DNA of 64,000 nt, taken from assembly GCF_001693515.2 (NCBI RefSeq), contig NZ_CP042968.1, forward strand, positions 7,968,501 through 8,032,500, given 5' to 3'. This document shows, piece by piece, positions 29,232-38,363 of the stretch. The position numbers were made by a program, and so were the translations under genes. This stretch comes from Bradyrhizobium paxllaeri (GTDB lineage: Bacteria; Pseudomonadota; Alphaproteobacteria; Rhizobiales; Xanthobacteraceae). Below the pieces are notes generated by a model. It searched no databases and had not been told where the DNA came from. It saw only the letters and a list, made by a program, of their open reading frames with translations. Every line of letters starts with the position of its first letter. Position 1 is the stretch's first letter.

Positions 29232-30503
29232 CTATTCAGCCGCCAATATCGTCCCCTCGACTTCGCCAAAGCCGACGCGGTAGCCGTCGCCCTGGCACCA
29301 GCCGCGCATGACCAGCGAATCGCCATCCTCAAGGAAGGTTCGCTTCACGCCTTCGGCCAGTTCGACCGGCTCGGTGCCGTTCCAGCTTATCTCCAAAAGG
29401 CTGCCGCGCTGGTCCTTCTCCGGGCCGGAGATGGTGCCGCTGCCTAAGAGATCGCCGACATTCATGGCGCAGCCGCAGGCCGCGTGGTGCACGAGCTGCT
29501 GCACCGACGACCAGTACATGTATTTGAAATTGGTGCGGCTGATATTTTTCGGCGCATTCATGGGCGCCGCACGCATCCCGACCTCCAGCGCCATGTCGTA
29601 ATTGTTCGGCTGCGCCTGCTGCAGATAGGGCAGCGGCTTCGGGTCCTGCGCCGGACCATGCAGCCGGAACGGCTCCAGCGCCTCGCGCGTCACCACCCAC
29701 GGGCTGATCGAGGTCGCGAACACTTTTGCCTGGAACGGTCCCAGCGGCACATATTCCCATTGCTGGATGTCGCGCGCGCTCCAGTCGTTCAGGATGACGA
29801 AGCCGAAGATCATGTCTTCGGCCTGCTTCTCGGTGAGCATCTCGCCCATGTCAGATGGCTGGCCGACCACGACGCCCATTTCGAGCTCGAAATCGAGCCG
29901 CTTGCACGGCCCGAAGCTCGGTACGTCGGCGCTCGGCGGCTTCAACTGTCCGCGCGGCCGGCGCACCGGCGTGCCGCTGACGACCACCGTCGAGGCGCGG
30001 CCGTTATAGCCGATCGGCATGTGCAGCCAGTTCGGCTGCAGCGCATTGTCCTTGCCGCGGAACATGACGCCGACATTGGTGGCGTGCTCCTTGGACGAAT
30101 AGAAATCGGTATAGCCGGAGACGGCGAACGGCAGATGCAGCTTTACATCGGCCATCGGCACCAGCGCGCGTTGGCGCAGTTTCTCGTTGTCGCGCAGCTC
30201 CGGATTATCATGACGCAGAAGTTCGCTGATCCGCGCCCGCGTGCTCGACCACACCTTTGGCCCCAGCGCCATGAATGGATTGAGCTGGGACGCTGCGAAT
30301 ACCGCGGGCTCGACGAGGTCGAAGCGACAATCCTGCGCGAGCTGCCAGAGATCGAGCACGTAATCGCCAATTGCAACGCCAATGCGCGGGGCAAGGCCGT
30401 CCTTGGCGGAGAATACACCGTAGGGGAGATTCTGGATCGGGAAGTCGGACGTGGCGTCGACCGGGATGAAGGAACGGAGCTTGGGATCGTTGGGATGGGG
30501 CAT
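29232..30503 (-). CDS. fahA: Fumarylacetoacetase
   Basis: 423 residues from the ATG at 30503. It hydrolyses fumarylacetoacetate to fumarate and acetoacetate, the last step of tyrosine breakdown. Visible are the N-terminal SH3-like domain (NLPYGVFSAKDG, GVAIGDYVLDL) and the catalytic FAH domain with metal ligands in LDFELEMGVVVG and NDWSARDIQQWE, the GTISGPEKDQRGSLLE loop and the C-terminal FLEDGD. Length is normal. It lies downstream of hmgA, separated by 213 bases filled by a family A repeat. No maleylacetoacetate isomerase gene is seen in the cluster. Confidence 0.95.
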   Translation of the reverse strand: MPHPNDPKLRSFIPVDATSDFPIQNLPYGVFSAKDGLAPRIGVAIGDYVLDLWQLAQDCRFDLVEPAVFAASQLNPFMALGPKVWSSTRARISELLRHDNPELRDNEKLRQRALVPMADVKLHLPFAVSGYTDFYSSKEHATNVGVMFRGKDNALQPNWLHMPIGYNGRASTVVVSGTPVRRPRGQLKPPSADVPSFGPCKRLDFELEMGVVVGQPSDMGEMLTEKQAEDMIFGFVILNDWSARDIQQWEYVPLGPFQAKVFATSISPWVVTREALEPFRLHGPAQDPKPLPYLQQAQPNNYDMALEVGMRAAPMNAPKNISRTNFKYMYWSSVQQLVHHAACGCAMNVGDLLGSGTISGPEKDQRGSLLEISWNGTEPVELAEGVKRTFLEDGDSLVMRGWCQGDGYRVGFGEVEGTILAAE

Positions 30504-30548
30504 GGTTTTCCCGATGGAGCATGAATACCAGTGCGGCGGCTTTCTCTT

Positions 30549-30712
30549 CACCCTCCCCTGGAGGGGGAGGGTCGGCACGGATCGAGCGAAGCGAGATTCG
30601 TGACGGGGTGGGGTGATCTCTCCACTCGGGCACTGTTGGATGTGGAGAGACCGTCACCCCACCCCGCCGCTCATTTCATGAGCGTCGACCCTCCCCCTCC
30701 AGGGGAGGGTAA
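30549..30712. repeat. Palindromic intergenic repeat, family A, copy 3
   Basis: Arms CCCTCCCCTGGAGGGGGAGG and the matching CCCTCCCCCTCCAGGGGAGG, with the shared centre GTGATCTCTCCACTCGGG. It ends five bases from the hmgA stop codon and lies between hmgA and fahA on the same strand, so it would be transcribed within a joint mRNA and could form a processing or attenuation hairpin. Confidence 0.85.
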
Positions 30713-30716
30713 GAAA

Positions 30717-32063
30717 CTAAGGCTTGTTTGGATCGAACCGTTTCTCCAAACCCTTCCAGCAGTCCGCATAATCGTCCTGCAGCGTTGCCGACGTCGCCGC
30801 GTGTTGGGTCACCCGCTGCGGAAAGCGGGTTTCGAACATGAAAGCCATCGTGCCGGTCAATTTCACCGGCTTCAACTCGCCATTGCTGGCGTGATCGAAC
30901 GCCTGGCGGTCCGGGCCGTGCGGCAGCATCATGTTGTGCAGGCTGATACCACCGGGGACAAAACCTTCCGGCTTGGCGTCGTAGACGCCGTAGATCAGCC
31001 CCATGAACTCCGACATGATGTTCATGTGATACCAGGGCGGACGGAAGGTGTTCTCGGCGACCGCCCAGCGCTCCGGGAAAATGACGAAATCGATGTTGGC
31101 AGTACCGGCGGTTTCCGACGGTGAAGTCAGCACCGTGAAGATCGAGGGATCTGGGTGGTCGAAGCCGATGGCGCCGACGGGAGAGAAGGTGCGCAGATCG
31201 TATTTATAGGGCGCGTAGTTGCCATGCCATGCGACGACATCGATGGGCGAATGCGGCAGCGTGGTCTTGAACAACGAGCCGCCCCACTTCACGTAGAGTT
31301 CGGTTGGCGTGTCCTTGTCTTCGTACGACGCCACCGGCGTCAGGAAGTCGCGCGAGTTGGCAAGACAGTTGGCGCCGATCGGCCCGCGCTCCGGCAGTGT
31401 GAACGCGCCGCCGTAATTTTCGCAGAGATAGCCGCGCGCCGGCCCGTTCAGAATCTCGACGCGGAATTTCACGCCGCGCGGGATCACCGCAATCTCGCCG
31501 GGCTCGATGTCGATGCGGCCGAACTCGGTGACGAGGCGCAGATTGCCCTGCTGCGCCACGAACATCATCTCGCCGTCGGCATTGTAGAAATGCTGATCCA
31601 CCATCGACTTGGTGATGAGGTAGACATGTGCGGCCATGCCGGCCTGCGTATTGGCATCGCCCGCCGTCGTCATGGTCTGCACGCCCTGCAGGAAGGTCGT
31701 ATCCTCCTTCGGGATCGGCGCCGGATCCCAGCGCAGTTGCGCGATCGGCAGCTCATATTCATGGCACGGCGCGGTGCGCCACAGTCCGGCGTCCGCTTTT
31801 TCAAAGCGGCCGGAGTGCTTCACCGACGGGCGGATGCGGTAGAGCCAGGAGCGCTCATTGGTGCCGCGCGGCGCGGTGAAGGGCGAGCCGGACAATTGCT
31901 CGGCATAGAGCCCGTAGGCGCAGCGCTGCGGCGAGTTGCGGCCCATCGGCAGCGCGCCGGGCAAGGCCTCGGTCTCAAAGCTGTTGCCGAAGCCGGACAT
32001 GTATCCGGGCGTTATCTGCGCCGTGCTTCGGACGATCTGATCAGGCGAGGTATTGATATTCAT
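30717..32063 (-). CDS. hmgA: Homogentisate 1,2-dioxygenase
   Basis: 448 residues. It opens the ring of homogentisate to maleylacetoacetate using Fe(II) and O2. Iron ligands are in [13 protein letters not shown] (His, Glu) and the later [11 protein letters not shown] (His). The N-terminal [19 protein letters not shown] and [17 protein letters not shown] are hallmarks. The ATG at 32063 is preferred to 32069 because AAGGAGG lies nine bases upstream of it, and three bases from the other. The start lies next to the stop of the metallo-hydrolase gene, so translation is probably coupled. Confidence 0.96.
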   Translation of the reverse strand: MNINTSPDQIVRSTAQITPGYMSGFGNSFETEALPGALPMGRNSPQRCAYGLYAEQLSGSPFTAPRGTNERSWLYRIRPSVKHSGRFEKADAGLWRTAPCHEYELPIAQLRWDPAPIPKEDTTFLQGVQTMTTAGDANTQAGMAAHVYLITKSMVDQHFYNADGEMMFVAQQGNLRLVTEFGRIDIEPGEIAVIPRGVKFRVEILNGPARGYLCENYGGAFTLPERGPIGANCLANSRDFLTPVASYEDKDTPTELYVKWGGSLFKTTLPHSPIDVVAWHGNYAPYKYDLRTFSPVGAIGFDHPDPSIFTVLTSPSETAGTANIDFVIFPERWAVAENTFRPPWYHMNIMSEFMGLIYGVYDAKPEGFVPGGISLHNMMLPHGPDRQAFDHASNGELKPVKLTGTMAFMFETRFPQRVTQHAATSATLQDDYADCWKGLEKRFDPNKP

Positions 32064-32065
32064 GG

Positions 32066-33022
32066 TCATCCTCCTCCTTGCAGGGCGGCCCACATTTCCT
32101 GGTCGCGCTTGTCGGTCCAGATCACGGGATCGTCGATCCCCGATGCTTCGTCGAACGCGCGCGAGACGTTGAACGGCAGGCAGTGTTCGTAAATGGCGAA
32201 GCTGGAAAACTTGGGGTCCATCACCTCGCGCGTCGCGGCAAAGGTCTCTTTCAGCGTACGACCCCTGGCGACCGAACTTTCCGCCGCGCCATAGAGCGAG
32301 GTGACGAAATCGCGCGTCATGGCGATCGCATCGCGCCCGGTCGATAATCCCTTCAGCGCGTCACCACGGCCCGGCGCGATCGCCTTCGGATTGAAGGCAC
32401 GGATTTCATTCAAGGTGGAAGGCCATTCGCGCAAATGCGCATCGCCGCAATAGCAGGCCGAGTGATATTCGATGAGGTCGCCGGAGAACATCACCTCCGC
32501 ATCCGGCACCCAGGCAACGATATCGCCGGACGTATGCCCGGCGCCGAGCTGTATCAGCCGCACCTCACGTTTGCCGAGATAGATCGACATCTCGCCTTCG
32601 AAGGTGAGCGTCGGCCAGGTCAGGCCGGGAATGCTCTCTGCATCCTGGAACAGGCGCGGGAAGCGGCCGTATTCGGAATCCCAATCCTGCTGGCCGCGCT
32701 CCTCGATCAGCCGGTAGGTTTCCACCGACGCCACGATGCCCTGCGCCTTGTAGGCGGAGGCGCCCAGCACGCGGACGGCATGATAGTGCGACAGCACGAC
32801 ATATTTGATCGGCTTGTCGGTCACGGTGCGCACGCGCTCGATTACCTTGTTGGCCATCGCCGGCGTCGACTGCGCGTCGAACACCAGGCAGCCGTCGTCG
32901 CCGACGATGATCGCCGAGTTCGGATCGCCCTCGGCGGTGAAGGCATAGAGATCGGTGCCGATTTCGGAGAAGGTGATCTTCTTCTCCGCGAGATCGGTGG
33001 TGGACGCGAAACCTTTGGCCAT
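32066..33022 (-). CDS. Metallo-beta-lactamase-fold hydrolase with altered metal motif
   Basis: 318 residues. The fold is recognisable from [16 protein letters not shown], the [18 protein letters not shown] segment with its His, and [16 protein letters not shown] with its Asp. The first metal motif, normally HxHxDH, reads HYHAVR: both leading histidines are there, but the Asp and the last His are Val and Arg. The second metal site should therefore be lost or altered. The gene ends one or two codons from the hmgA start and follows the FAD monooxygenase and DUF2783 genes, so it is part of the homogentisate operon. Its substrate is unknown. Confidence 0.87.
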   Translation of the reverse strand: MAKGFASTTDLAEKKITFSEIGTDLYAFTAEGDPNSAIIVGDDGCLVFDAQSTPAMANKVIERVRTVTDKPIKYVVLSHYHAVRVLGASAYKAQGIVASVETYRLIEERGQQDWDSEYGRFPRLFQDAESIPGLTWPTLTFEGEMSIYLGKREVRLIQLGAGHTSGDIVAWVPDAEVMFSGDLIEYHSACYCGDAHLREWPSTLNEIRAFNPKAIAPGRGDALKGLSTGRDAIAMTRDFVTSLYGAAESSVARGRTLKETFAATREVMDPKFSSFAIYEHCLPFNVSRAFDEASGIDDPVIWTDKRDQEMWAALQGGG

Positions 33023-33055
33023 CGATTCGATTCCTGACTTCGTTCGGGACGTGAA

Positions 33056-33286
33056 CTATTGCTGCTGTTGTTGCGCTTGCTGCTGGCTCGCACCGAGCAT
33101 GCGCTGGGCGGCGAGCGCGATGGCCTCCTTCAGCACATCGAGATCGCCGATGTGATTGGCGAGAATGAGAACCAGCGCCGCATCGAGATCGGCGCTTTGC
33201 TCGTCGTTGAGCCCATGATGCGCCTCGACGATGGCGCGGAACGCGTCGTCGGGCTTGGCAAAGTTCGAACGGGTCGATAGCGCCAT
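33056..33286 (-). CDS. DUF2783 protein
   Basis: 76 residues. The segment DAFRAIVEAHHGLNDEQSA, then LDAALVLILANHIGD and VLKEAIALA, is the short helical DUF2783 domain found beside aromatic monooxygenase genes in proteobacteria. The C-terminus is a glutamine-rich tail (SQQQAQQQQQ). It lies 9 bases after the monooxygenase stop and 33 bases before the metallo-hydrolase start, all on one strand. Its role is unknown; it may be an accessory subunit of the neighbouring enzymes. Confidence 0.85.
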   Translation of the reverse strand: MALSTRSNFAKPDDAFRAIVEAHHGLNDEQSADLDAALVLILANHIGDLDVLKEAIALAAQRMLGASQQQAQQQQQ

Positions 33287-33295
33287 GACGAAACC

Positions 33296-34909
33296 TCAAA
33301 TATGGCCTGCGGCGCGCGCCAGCGCGGCATCGAGCGCCGCCCGCGTCGGGTGGCGGAAGCGTGCCGCGACATAGCCGTCGGGGCGCAGCAGATAGGCGGT
33401 GCCGGGCTCGGCATCGTAACGCCGGGCGGCAAGGCCCGCAGAATCGGCCAGACCGCCCTTGCCGCCGATCCGGATCGTGCCCAGTCCGTCGGGCCGTTCC
33501 GACGCGGCGCCATTGCTAAACTCCAGCAGCGTGAACCCTGTTCCGGCGCCGATGAAAGCTTCGGTGAGATAGATCGGTTCGCCGCCCTGCCCTGTTATCG
33601 GCGCGTCCGGCATCGAGGCGCCGGGACGCGGCCCGCCGCGCCAAGGGTCGCCATCGGCGGTCGACAGCGGCGTCTCGTAGATCGAGGGCGTCGAGAGCCG
33701 TCCGCCATTCACCATGCGTTTGCCGAACTCGGTTTCCCTGGCGAGCGACAGCACCGCCTTGCGCAGCCGCCCCTCCTGGTGGGAGTTCGGCGCCATGAAG
33801 TCGGTCGAGCGGGTGGATTCACGGATGTTCTCGTCGGCCGCGGCGCTTCGCTCGATGTGGTAGCTGCCGAGCAGCGCCTCGGGCGATGTTCCCCGCAGCA
33901 CGCGGTCGAGCTTCCACGCCAGATTTTCGGCATCCTCCAGCCCGGAATTGGCGCCACGGGCGCCGAACGGCGACACCTGATGCGCGGCATCGCCGGCAAA
34001 GATCACCCGGCCGTGGACGAACTTGTTCATTCGCCGGCACTGGAATTTGTACAGCGATATCCATTCGAAATCGAACTTGTCGTGCCCGAGCATGCGGGCG
34101 ATGCGCGGCCGAACGTTTTCCGGCAGCTTTTCGACGGCGGGATCGGCAAAACGATTGAGCTGCAGGTCGATCCGCCAGATGTCGTCGGGCTGCTTGTGCA
34201 ACAGCGCCGAGCGTCCGGCATGGAACGGCGGATCGAACCAGAACCAGCGCTCGGTCGGGAATGCCGCGGTCATCTTGACGTCGGCGATCAGGAACTGGTC
34301 CTCGAACACCTGGCCGGCAAATTCCGCACCCACCATCTGCCGCAGCGAGGATCGGGCACCGTCGCAGGCGATGACATATTGCGCCGCCAGCCGATAGGGC
34401 CCGTCAGGCGTCTGGACCGTCAGCACCACACCGTCGTTGCGCGGCTCAAGCCCCGTCACCTTGTTGCGCCAGCGCAGGTCGATGGCGGGCAGCTCCTCGA
34501 CGCGATCGACCAGATAGGCCTCGGCATAGAATTGCTGCAGGTTGATGAAGGCCGGCCGCTTGTGGCCTTCCTCCGGCAACAGGTTGAATTGATAAAGCTG
34601 GGACTCGCCGTGAAAGATCTTGCCGACGCTCCACACCACGCCCTTGTCGACCATGCGCTGGCCGATGCCGAGCCGGTCCCAGAATTCGAGCGAGCGTTTG
34701 GAGAAGCAGATCGCCCGCGACCCCTCGCCGATCCGGTCGGCGTCGTCGAGCAGCACCACCGATTGCCCGCGCTGCGCCAGATCGATCGCCAGCGACAGGC
34801 CAACGGGACCCGCGCCGACCACGACCACGGCATGTTCGGCGATATCGGCGCCCGCCCGATCCTGATCGGGGTGGCGACGATAGCCGAACTGGGTTTTAGT
34901 CAGCGCCAT
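33296..34909 (-). CDS. FAD-dependent aromatic monooxygenase
   Basis: 537 residues, PheA/TfdB-like class A flavoprotein. Seen: the Rossmann GAGPVGLSLAIDLAQRG near residue 32, the DG motif YVIACDGARSS, and the FAD-ribityl motif VIFAGDAAHQVSPFGARGAN; the C-terminal part resembles the thioredoxin-like domain of phenol hydroxylases. It hydroxylates an aromatic ring using NAD(P)H and O2. As first gene of a run that continues with hmgA and fahA, it probably feeds a hydroxyphenylacetate-type compound into homogentisate, for instance as a 3-hydroxyphenylacetate 6-hydroxylase; the substrate is inferred only from context. Confidence 0.88.
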   Translation of the reverse strand: MALTKTQFGYRRHPDQDRAGADIAEHAVVVVGAGPVGLSLAIDLAQRGQSVVLLDDADRIGEGSRAICFSKRSLEFWDRLGIGQRMVDKGVVWSVGKIFHGESQLYQFNLLPEEGHKRPAFINLQQFYAEAYLVDRVEELPAIDLRWRNKVTGLEPRNDGVVLTVQTPDGPYRLAAQYVIACDGARSSLRQMVGAEFAGQVFEDQFLIADVKMTAAFPTERWFWFDPPFHAGRSALLHKQPDDIWRIDLQLNRFADPAVEKLPENVRPRIARMLGHDKFDFEWISLYKFQCRRMNKFVHGRVIFAGDAAHQVSPFGARGANSGLEDAENLAWKLDRVLRGTSPEALLGSYHIERSAAADENIRESTRSTDFMAPNSHQEGRLRKAVLSLARETEFGKRMVNGGRLSTPSIYETPLSTADGDPWRGGPRPGASMPDAPITGQGGEPIYLTEAFIGAGTGFTLLEFSNGAASERPDGLGTIRIGGKGGLADSAGLAARRYDAEPGTAYLLRPDGYVAARFRHPTRAALDAALARAAGHI

Positions 34910-35121
34910 GCGGGCTCAACCCCGTGACTAGAGATCTTGTTTTGACGCGTTTTCTTGGCGCGAACCGGTATCCATCCACGGATCAAGTCCGAGGACATGC
35001 TTCGCCTGAAAACGCTAGCTAGTAACCTGTGGTCCTGCTAAATTAGTCTCACCTGCAACTATCTTAAACCCCGGGCCGGGTCCGGCGTCAACCGAAATCG
35101 AGGCTGTTCTTGCCAAAAGCG

Positions 35122-35649
35122 ATGTCAGGCGAAATGGCGGCCGGTCCGCAGGAGGAGAGTGCGCCGAAGAAGGTCGCGCGGCTGGATCTCTTCAAATTCG
35201 TGCCGTTCCAGCTCAACCGGCTGGCGGCGGAAGTCAGCTCCGCACTCTCGGTCGAGTATGCGGCCCGCTACGGCCTCGATATTCCGGAATGGCGCGTGCT
35301 GGCGACGCTCGGCTTCCGACACGATGCCTGCAGCGCGCAATATATTGCCCACTGCACCCGCACCCACAAATCCACCATCAGCCGCGCCGTCACATCGCTG
35401 ATGAAGCGGCAGATCATCGAGCGCGTCGAGAACGAGGATGACCGCCGCGAGTTCCGCCTGCGCCTGACACGCAAGGGCGCACAGCTCTACGAGGAACTGA
35501 TCCCGCGCCTGTTGCGCAAGGAGCAGGAGATTCTCTCGTGCCTTTCCGCGCAGGAGCGTCGGGATTTCGCGCGGCTGCTCGGCAAGATCGAAGAAAGCCT
35601 AGAGCTGGTGCAGACCAGCGAAGAGGCGGATGCGAAAGAGGCTTACTGA
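35122..35649 (+). CDS. MarR-family regulator of the homogentisate operon
   Basis: 175 residues from the ATG at 35122; a TTG at 35110 would add four residues. It has the MarR winged helix: LDIPEWRVLATLGF, the recognition helix region TRTHKSTISRAVTSLMK and the wing VENEDDRREFRLRLTRKG. It is divergent from the FAD monooxygenase, with 212 bases between them, and so most likely represses the monooxygenase-DUF2783-hydrolase-hmgA-fahA run and is released by an aromatic acid. I did not find a clean palindrome in the intergenic region that I would assign as operator. Confidence 0.92.
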   Translation: MSGEMAAGPQEESAPKKVARLDLFKFVPFQLNRLAAEVSSALSVEYAARYGLDIPEWRVLATLGFRHDACSAQYIAHCTRTHKSTISRAVTSLMKRQIIERVENEDDRREFRLRLTRKGAQLYEELIPRLLRKEQEILSCLSAQERRDFARLLGKIEESLELVQTSEEADAKEAY

Positions 35650-35674
35650 CCGGCTCGAGCGCGGGCCTCGCGGC

Positions 35675-36019
35675 TCACTTCACCGCCGTCACCACGATCT
35701 CCACGATATGCGGCGGTTCGAGATCGACGCCGAGGCAGGCGCGCATCGGCGGATTCTTGCGGTCGACCCATTCGTCCCAGGCGCGGTTCATCTCGGCCTT
35801 CTGCTTGATGTCGGCGATATAGACGATCGCCGACAGGATCTTGCTCTTGTCCGTGCCGCACAGAGCGAGGCTTTCGTCGATCCGGGCGAGCGCCTTGACG
35901 CTCTGCTCGTACATCGAGGGACTGACCGGATCGGGCGCGACCGCCACCGTGAAAATCAGATCGTCGTGCGCGACGGCACGGCTGCGGGTGGGTGTGAGCC
36001 CTGCAAAGCGTTGAATCAT
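35675..36019 (-). CDS. RidA-family (YjgF) protein
   Basis: 114 residues. Full-length RidA fold: DDLIFTVAVAP, SVKALARIDESLALCGTDKS and the C-terminal NPPMRACLGVDLEPPHIVEI, which includes the conserved Arg that binds imine or carboxylate substrates. RidA proteins hydrolyse reactive enamines and imines; members in catabolic clusters often act on pathway intermediates. It is on the same strand as the dehydrogenase and lactonase-like genes upstream, but a perfect palindrome separates it from them. Confidence 0.92.
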   Translation of the reverse strand: MIQRFAGLTPTRSRAVAHDDLIFTVAVAPDPVSPSMYEQSVKALARIDESLALCGTDKSKILSAIVYIADIKQKAEMNRAWDEWVDRKNPPMRACLGVDLEPPHIVEIVVTAVK

Positions 36020-36059
36020 GATCGTCTCCGGTTAACAGCTATCAGAGTATGGTGTGCAC

Positions 36060-36141
36060 CGTCATTCCGGGATGGTCCGAAGGACCAGACCCGGAATCTC
36101 GAGATTCCGGGTCTGGTCCTTCGGACCATCCCGGAATGACG
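36060..36141. repeat. Perfect 82-base palindrome, family D, copy 2
   Basis: Both arms are 41 bases and match with no mismatch; the outer ends are CGTCATTCCGGG and CCCGGAATGACG and the centre is GAATCTCGAGATTC. It relates to the family D copies at 26914-27010 and 61538-61641. It begins four bases after the 3-hydroxyacid dehydrogenase-type gene ends and could act as a strong hairpin terminator. Confidence 0.9.
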
Positions 36142-36145
36142 ACGT

Positions 36146-37027
36146 TCATAACCGATCAATATGTTTCGCGATGACCGGGAAATAATTATCTCCCGATCCC
36201 GCATCGATCGCTTCCTGCAACACGGTGCCGATCAGTTCTGCGCCACGGATCCTGATGCCGGCGTCGGACGCGAGCTCCAGCGCGTAGGACAGATCCTTCA
36301 GCGCATATTCGGTCGAGAACGCGCGCTCCGGGTAATTACCCGGCACGATCGCCTTCATGCCGTGATTGCGCAGCGCAAAGCTGTCGGCTGAACCCTTTGA
36401 GAGTGTATCGAGCAGCAGCTTTGGATCGACGTCATTATGCTTTGCGACCGCCACCGCTTCGGCCAGCGCGTTGACGGTTTCGAACAGCACCATGTTGTTG
36501 AGGATTTTTGTCACCTGTCCCGCGCCGACATCGCCGCAATGGGTAACGTCGGTGGCAAAGCAGCGGATCAGCGGTTCGATATCGGCGTAAAGCGAAGGCG
36601 TCGTTCCAACCATGACGCTGAGCGTGCCGACCTGCGCCGCCTGCCGCGTGCGCGCGATTGGCGCATCGGCCCAGGCTGCGCTCCTGGCCTGCAATTGACG
36701 CGCGAAATCGCGGGTCTGGCTGACCGAGGACGTACCGAGGTCGACCACGATCTGGCCGCTGCGAACATTCTTGAGAATGCCGTCGCCCTCGTACACGGCG
36801 CGCACATGCTTGGCGCTCGGCAGGCACAGAAACAGCAGATCGCTTTGCTTGATCACGTCGGCAACGGAGGCCGCCACCTCGGCACCGTCGGCCTTGAGCC
36901 GCGCCAGCGGCTCCGCCGACAGATCGAAGGCAAGAACGCGCTTGCCGCTCTTCTTCACGAGATTGCGGCAGATCGGCTCGCCCATCACGCCGAGGCCGAT
37001 GAAGCCGATTGTCTTGTATTCCGGCAT
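36146..37027 (-). CDS. NAD(P)-dependent beta-hydroxyacid dehydrogenase (3-hydroxyisobutyrate dehydrogenase family)
   Basis: 293 residues. Rossmann motif IGFIGLGVMGEPICRNL at the start, the substrate-binding segment WADAPIARTRQAAQVGTLSV, and the catalytic lysine in GAGQVTKILNNM are all as in the 3-hydroxyisobutyrate/tartronate semialdehyde reductase family. It oxidises a beta-hydroxyacid or reduces the semialdehyde. It lies 12 bases downstream of the lactonase-like hydrolase on the same strand, so the two form an operon. The exact substrate cannot be assigned. Confidence 0.9.
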   Translation of the reverse strand: MPEYKTIGFIGLGVMGEPICRNLVKKSGKRVLAFDLSAEPLARLKADGAEVAASVADVIKQSDLLFLCLPSAKHVRAVYEGDGILKNVRSGQIVVDLGTSSVSQTRDFARQLQARSAAWADAPIARTRQAAQVGTLSVMVGTTPSLYADIEPLIRCFATDVTHCGDVGAGQVTKILNNMVLFETVNALAEAVAVAKHNDVDPKLLLDTLSKGSADSFALRNHGMKAIVPGNYPERAFSTEYALKDLSYALELASDAGIRIRGAELIGTVLQEAIDAGSGDNYFPVIAKHIDRL

Positions 37028-37039
37028 TTTTAGCTGAGC

Positions 37040-37846
37040 CTATTTTGCAAAGGACCGCGAGGGCACGAGATGCAGCGCGAACGCATCGACCTTGTCGCTG
37101 GCGCGCGGGTAGATCTCGCTGACGATCGGATCGTGGCCGGGAATGAAGCGGTCGGGATGGCCGGCCAGCCGCTCGACGGTTTCCCAGCCCTGCGCCATGT
37201 CGCCGACATTGTAGACGATCGGAAACGGGCTGCGCTTGTGCAGATTGGCGTAGTAATGCGCCGCGTCCGACGCCAGCACGACCGGACCGCGCGCGGTTTC
37301 CACGCGCACCACCTGCAAGCCGTCGGAATGGCCGCCGACCCGATGCACGCTCACGCCGGGCGCGATCTCGCCATCGCCGGAATGAAAGGTGACGCGGTCG
37401 CCATAGACATGACGCACCATGGTCGTGACGTGCTCGACCGAAAACGGATGCCGCAGCATGCCGTTGCACATGCAGCGTCCGGTGGCGTAGCTCATCTCGC
37501 GCTCCTGCAGATGAAACCGCGCGTTCGGGAAACGATCGAGATTGCCGGCGTGGTCATAGTGCAAATGGGTGACGATCACGTCGCGGATCGTATCGGCGGC
37601 GACGCCGAAATTCGCCAGCGCATCGACCGGATTGAGCGTGAGCTTGCGCGCACGCGCTTTCGCCTCTTCGGCGTTGAATCCGGTATCGACCAGGATGTCG
37701 CGGCCGACCCCTCGGACCAGCCAGACGAAATAATCGAGGTCCTGCGCCGTGGTGTCGTGCGGATCGGGGACCAGAAAATTCAAATGGGGGGTGCGCGGCG
37801 ACATCGTCGCATAGCGCAGCGCGTAGATTTCGTAGGCATTTCCCAT
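37040..37846 (-). CDS. Metallo-beta-lactamase-fold hydrolase, N-acyl homoserine lactonase-like
   Basis: 268 residues from the ATG at 37846; the frame opens at 37909 but the extra part is not family-like. The dinuclear zinc motif HLHYDHAGN is complete, with the later GGHSDGLQVV and LASDAAHYYAN ligands, and the C-terminal FIPGHDP motif: the pattern of AttM/AiiA-type lactonases. It opens lactone rings; the substrate may be acyl-homoserine lactone or a metabolic lactone. It is followed at once by the hydroxyacid dehydrogenase, consistent with opening a lactone and then oxidising the hydroxyacid. Confidence 0.88.
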   Translation of the reverse strand: MGNAYEIYALRYATMSPRTPHLNFLVPDPHDTTAQDLDYFVWLVRGVGRDILVDTGFNAEEAKARARKLTLNPVDALANFGVAADTIRDVIVTHLHYDHAGNLDRFPNARFHLQEREMSYATGRCMCNGMLRHPFSVEHVTTMVRHVYGDRVTFHSGDGEIAPGVSVHRVGGHSDGLQVVRVETARGPVVLASDAAHYYANLHKRSPFPIVYNVGDMAQGWETVERLAGHPDRFIPGHDPIVSEIYPRASDKVDAFALHLVPSRSFAK

Positions 37847-37958
37847 CGGTGTCGCTTTTCTTTTGTTGTGAACCTGGGCGATGCGGCAGCAAGCCATTGT
37901 CATTCGCAAAGGTCAAACGCAGCGCGCGAATGACGACCGCGTAACAATTGCAGAGCTA

Positions 37959-37974
37959 TGTGAGAGGGATCACA
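37959..37974. promoter_or_regulatory. CRP-type palindrome TGTGA-N6-TCACA
   Basis: TGTGAGAGGGATCACA matches the CRP consensus at all ten informative positions. It is centred 120 bases before the lactonase-like start codon and about 397 bases before the pseudo-caspase start. A Crp-type regulator with a CRP-like recognition helix is encoded at 45287-45961. Confidence 0.6.
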
Positions 37975-38177
37975 ATACCATCGGCGGTTGCCACTGAGGA
38001 CGATCCGCAATTCCAGAGCAGCGGCGATCAACTCGACAGGCGGCGTATCGGACCCCCGCCTTCGCAGAGCAGACCGTCATATTCGGACGCGGCCGGCGAT
38101 GGACGAAAGCATGGTCGAGCGGATCGGGAACCAGTTGCAATGGCCCAATCACGCCTCAGGTGTTGCCGCCGGTCCAC

Positions 38178-38201
38178 ATTGTTAACTCGATTGTTAACTC
38201 G
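38178..38201. repeat. 12-base tandem direct repeat, ATTGTTAACTCG twice
   Basis: Two identical copies side by side, each holding the palindrome GTTAAC, 163 bases before the pseudo-caspase start. It could be a regulator binding site; the TTAA spacing is 8 bases, not the 7 of CtrA sites. Confidence 0.6.
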
Positions 38202-38363
38202 GCTTCATTCGCGACGTGCGGTCGCGGTTATTTGTCGCAATTAGTGATGCGATCGCAAGCGGTTGACGGGCAATGCGCGCGGTTTGATAATGCAGGGAGC
38301 GTAGAGTATGGTCGCCGCGGCGCAAGCTGGTATCGGCGCCATTTTGGCTGGATTGCCGTCAAT

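Larger units (their letters stand above)
37847..38363. other. Divergent intergenic region with CRP-like site and tandem repeat
   Basis: No gene is seen in these 517 bases; the open frame starting at 38160 is a 5' extension of the caspase-like gene. The region holds a perfect TGTGA-N6-TCACA palindrome at 37959-37974 and a 12-base tandem repeat at 38178-38201, listed separately, and must contain the promoters of both flanking genes. Confidence 0.6.

Noticed and set aside
33302..34927. 541-codon plus-strand frame
   Set aside because: Antisense shadow of the FAD monooxygenase.
38178..38201. CtrA binding site
   Set aside because: TTAA spacing is 8 bases, not the 7 of the CtrA consensus.
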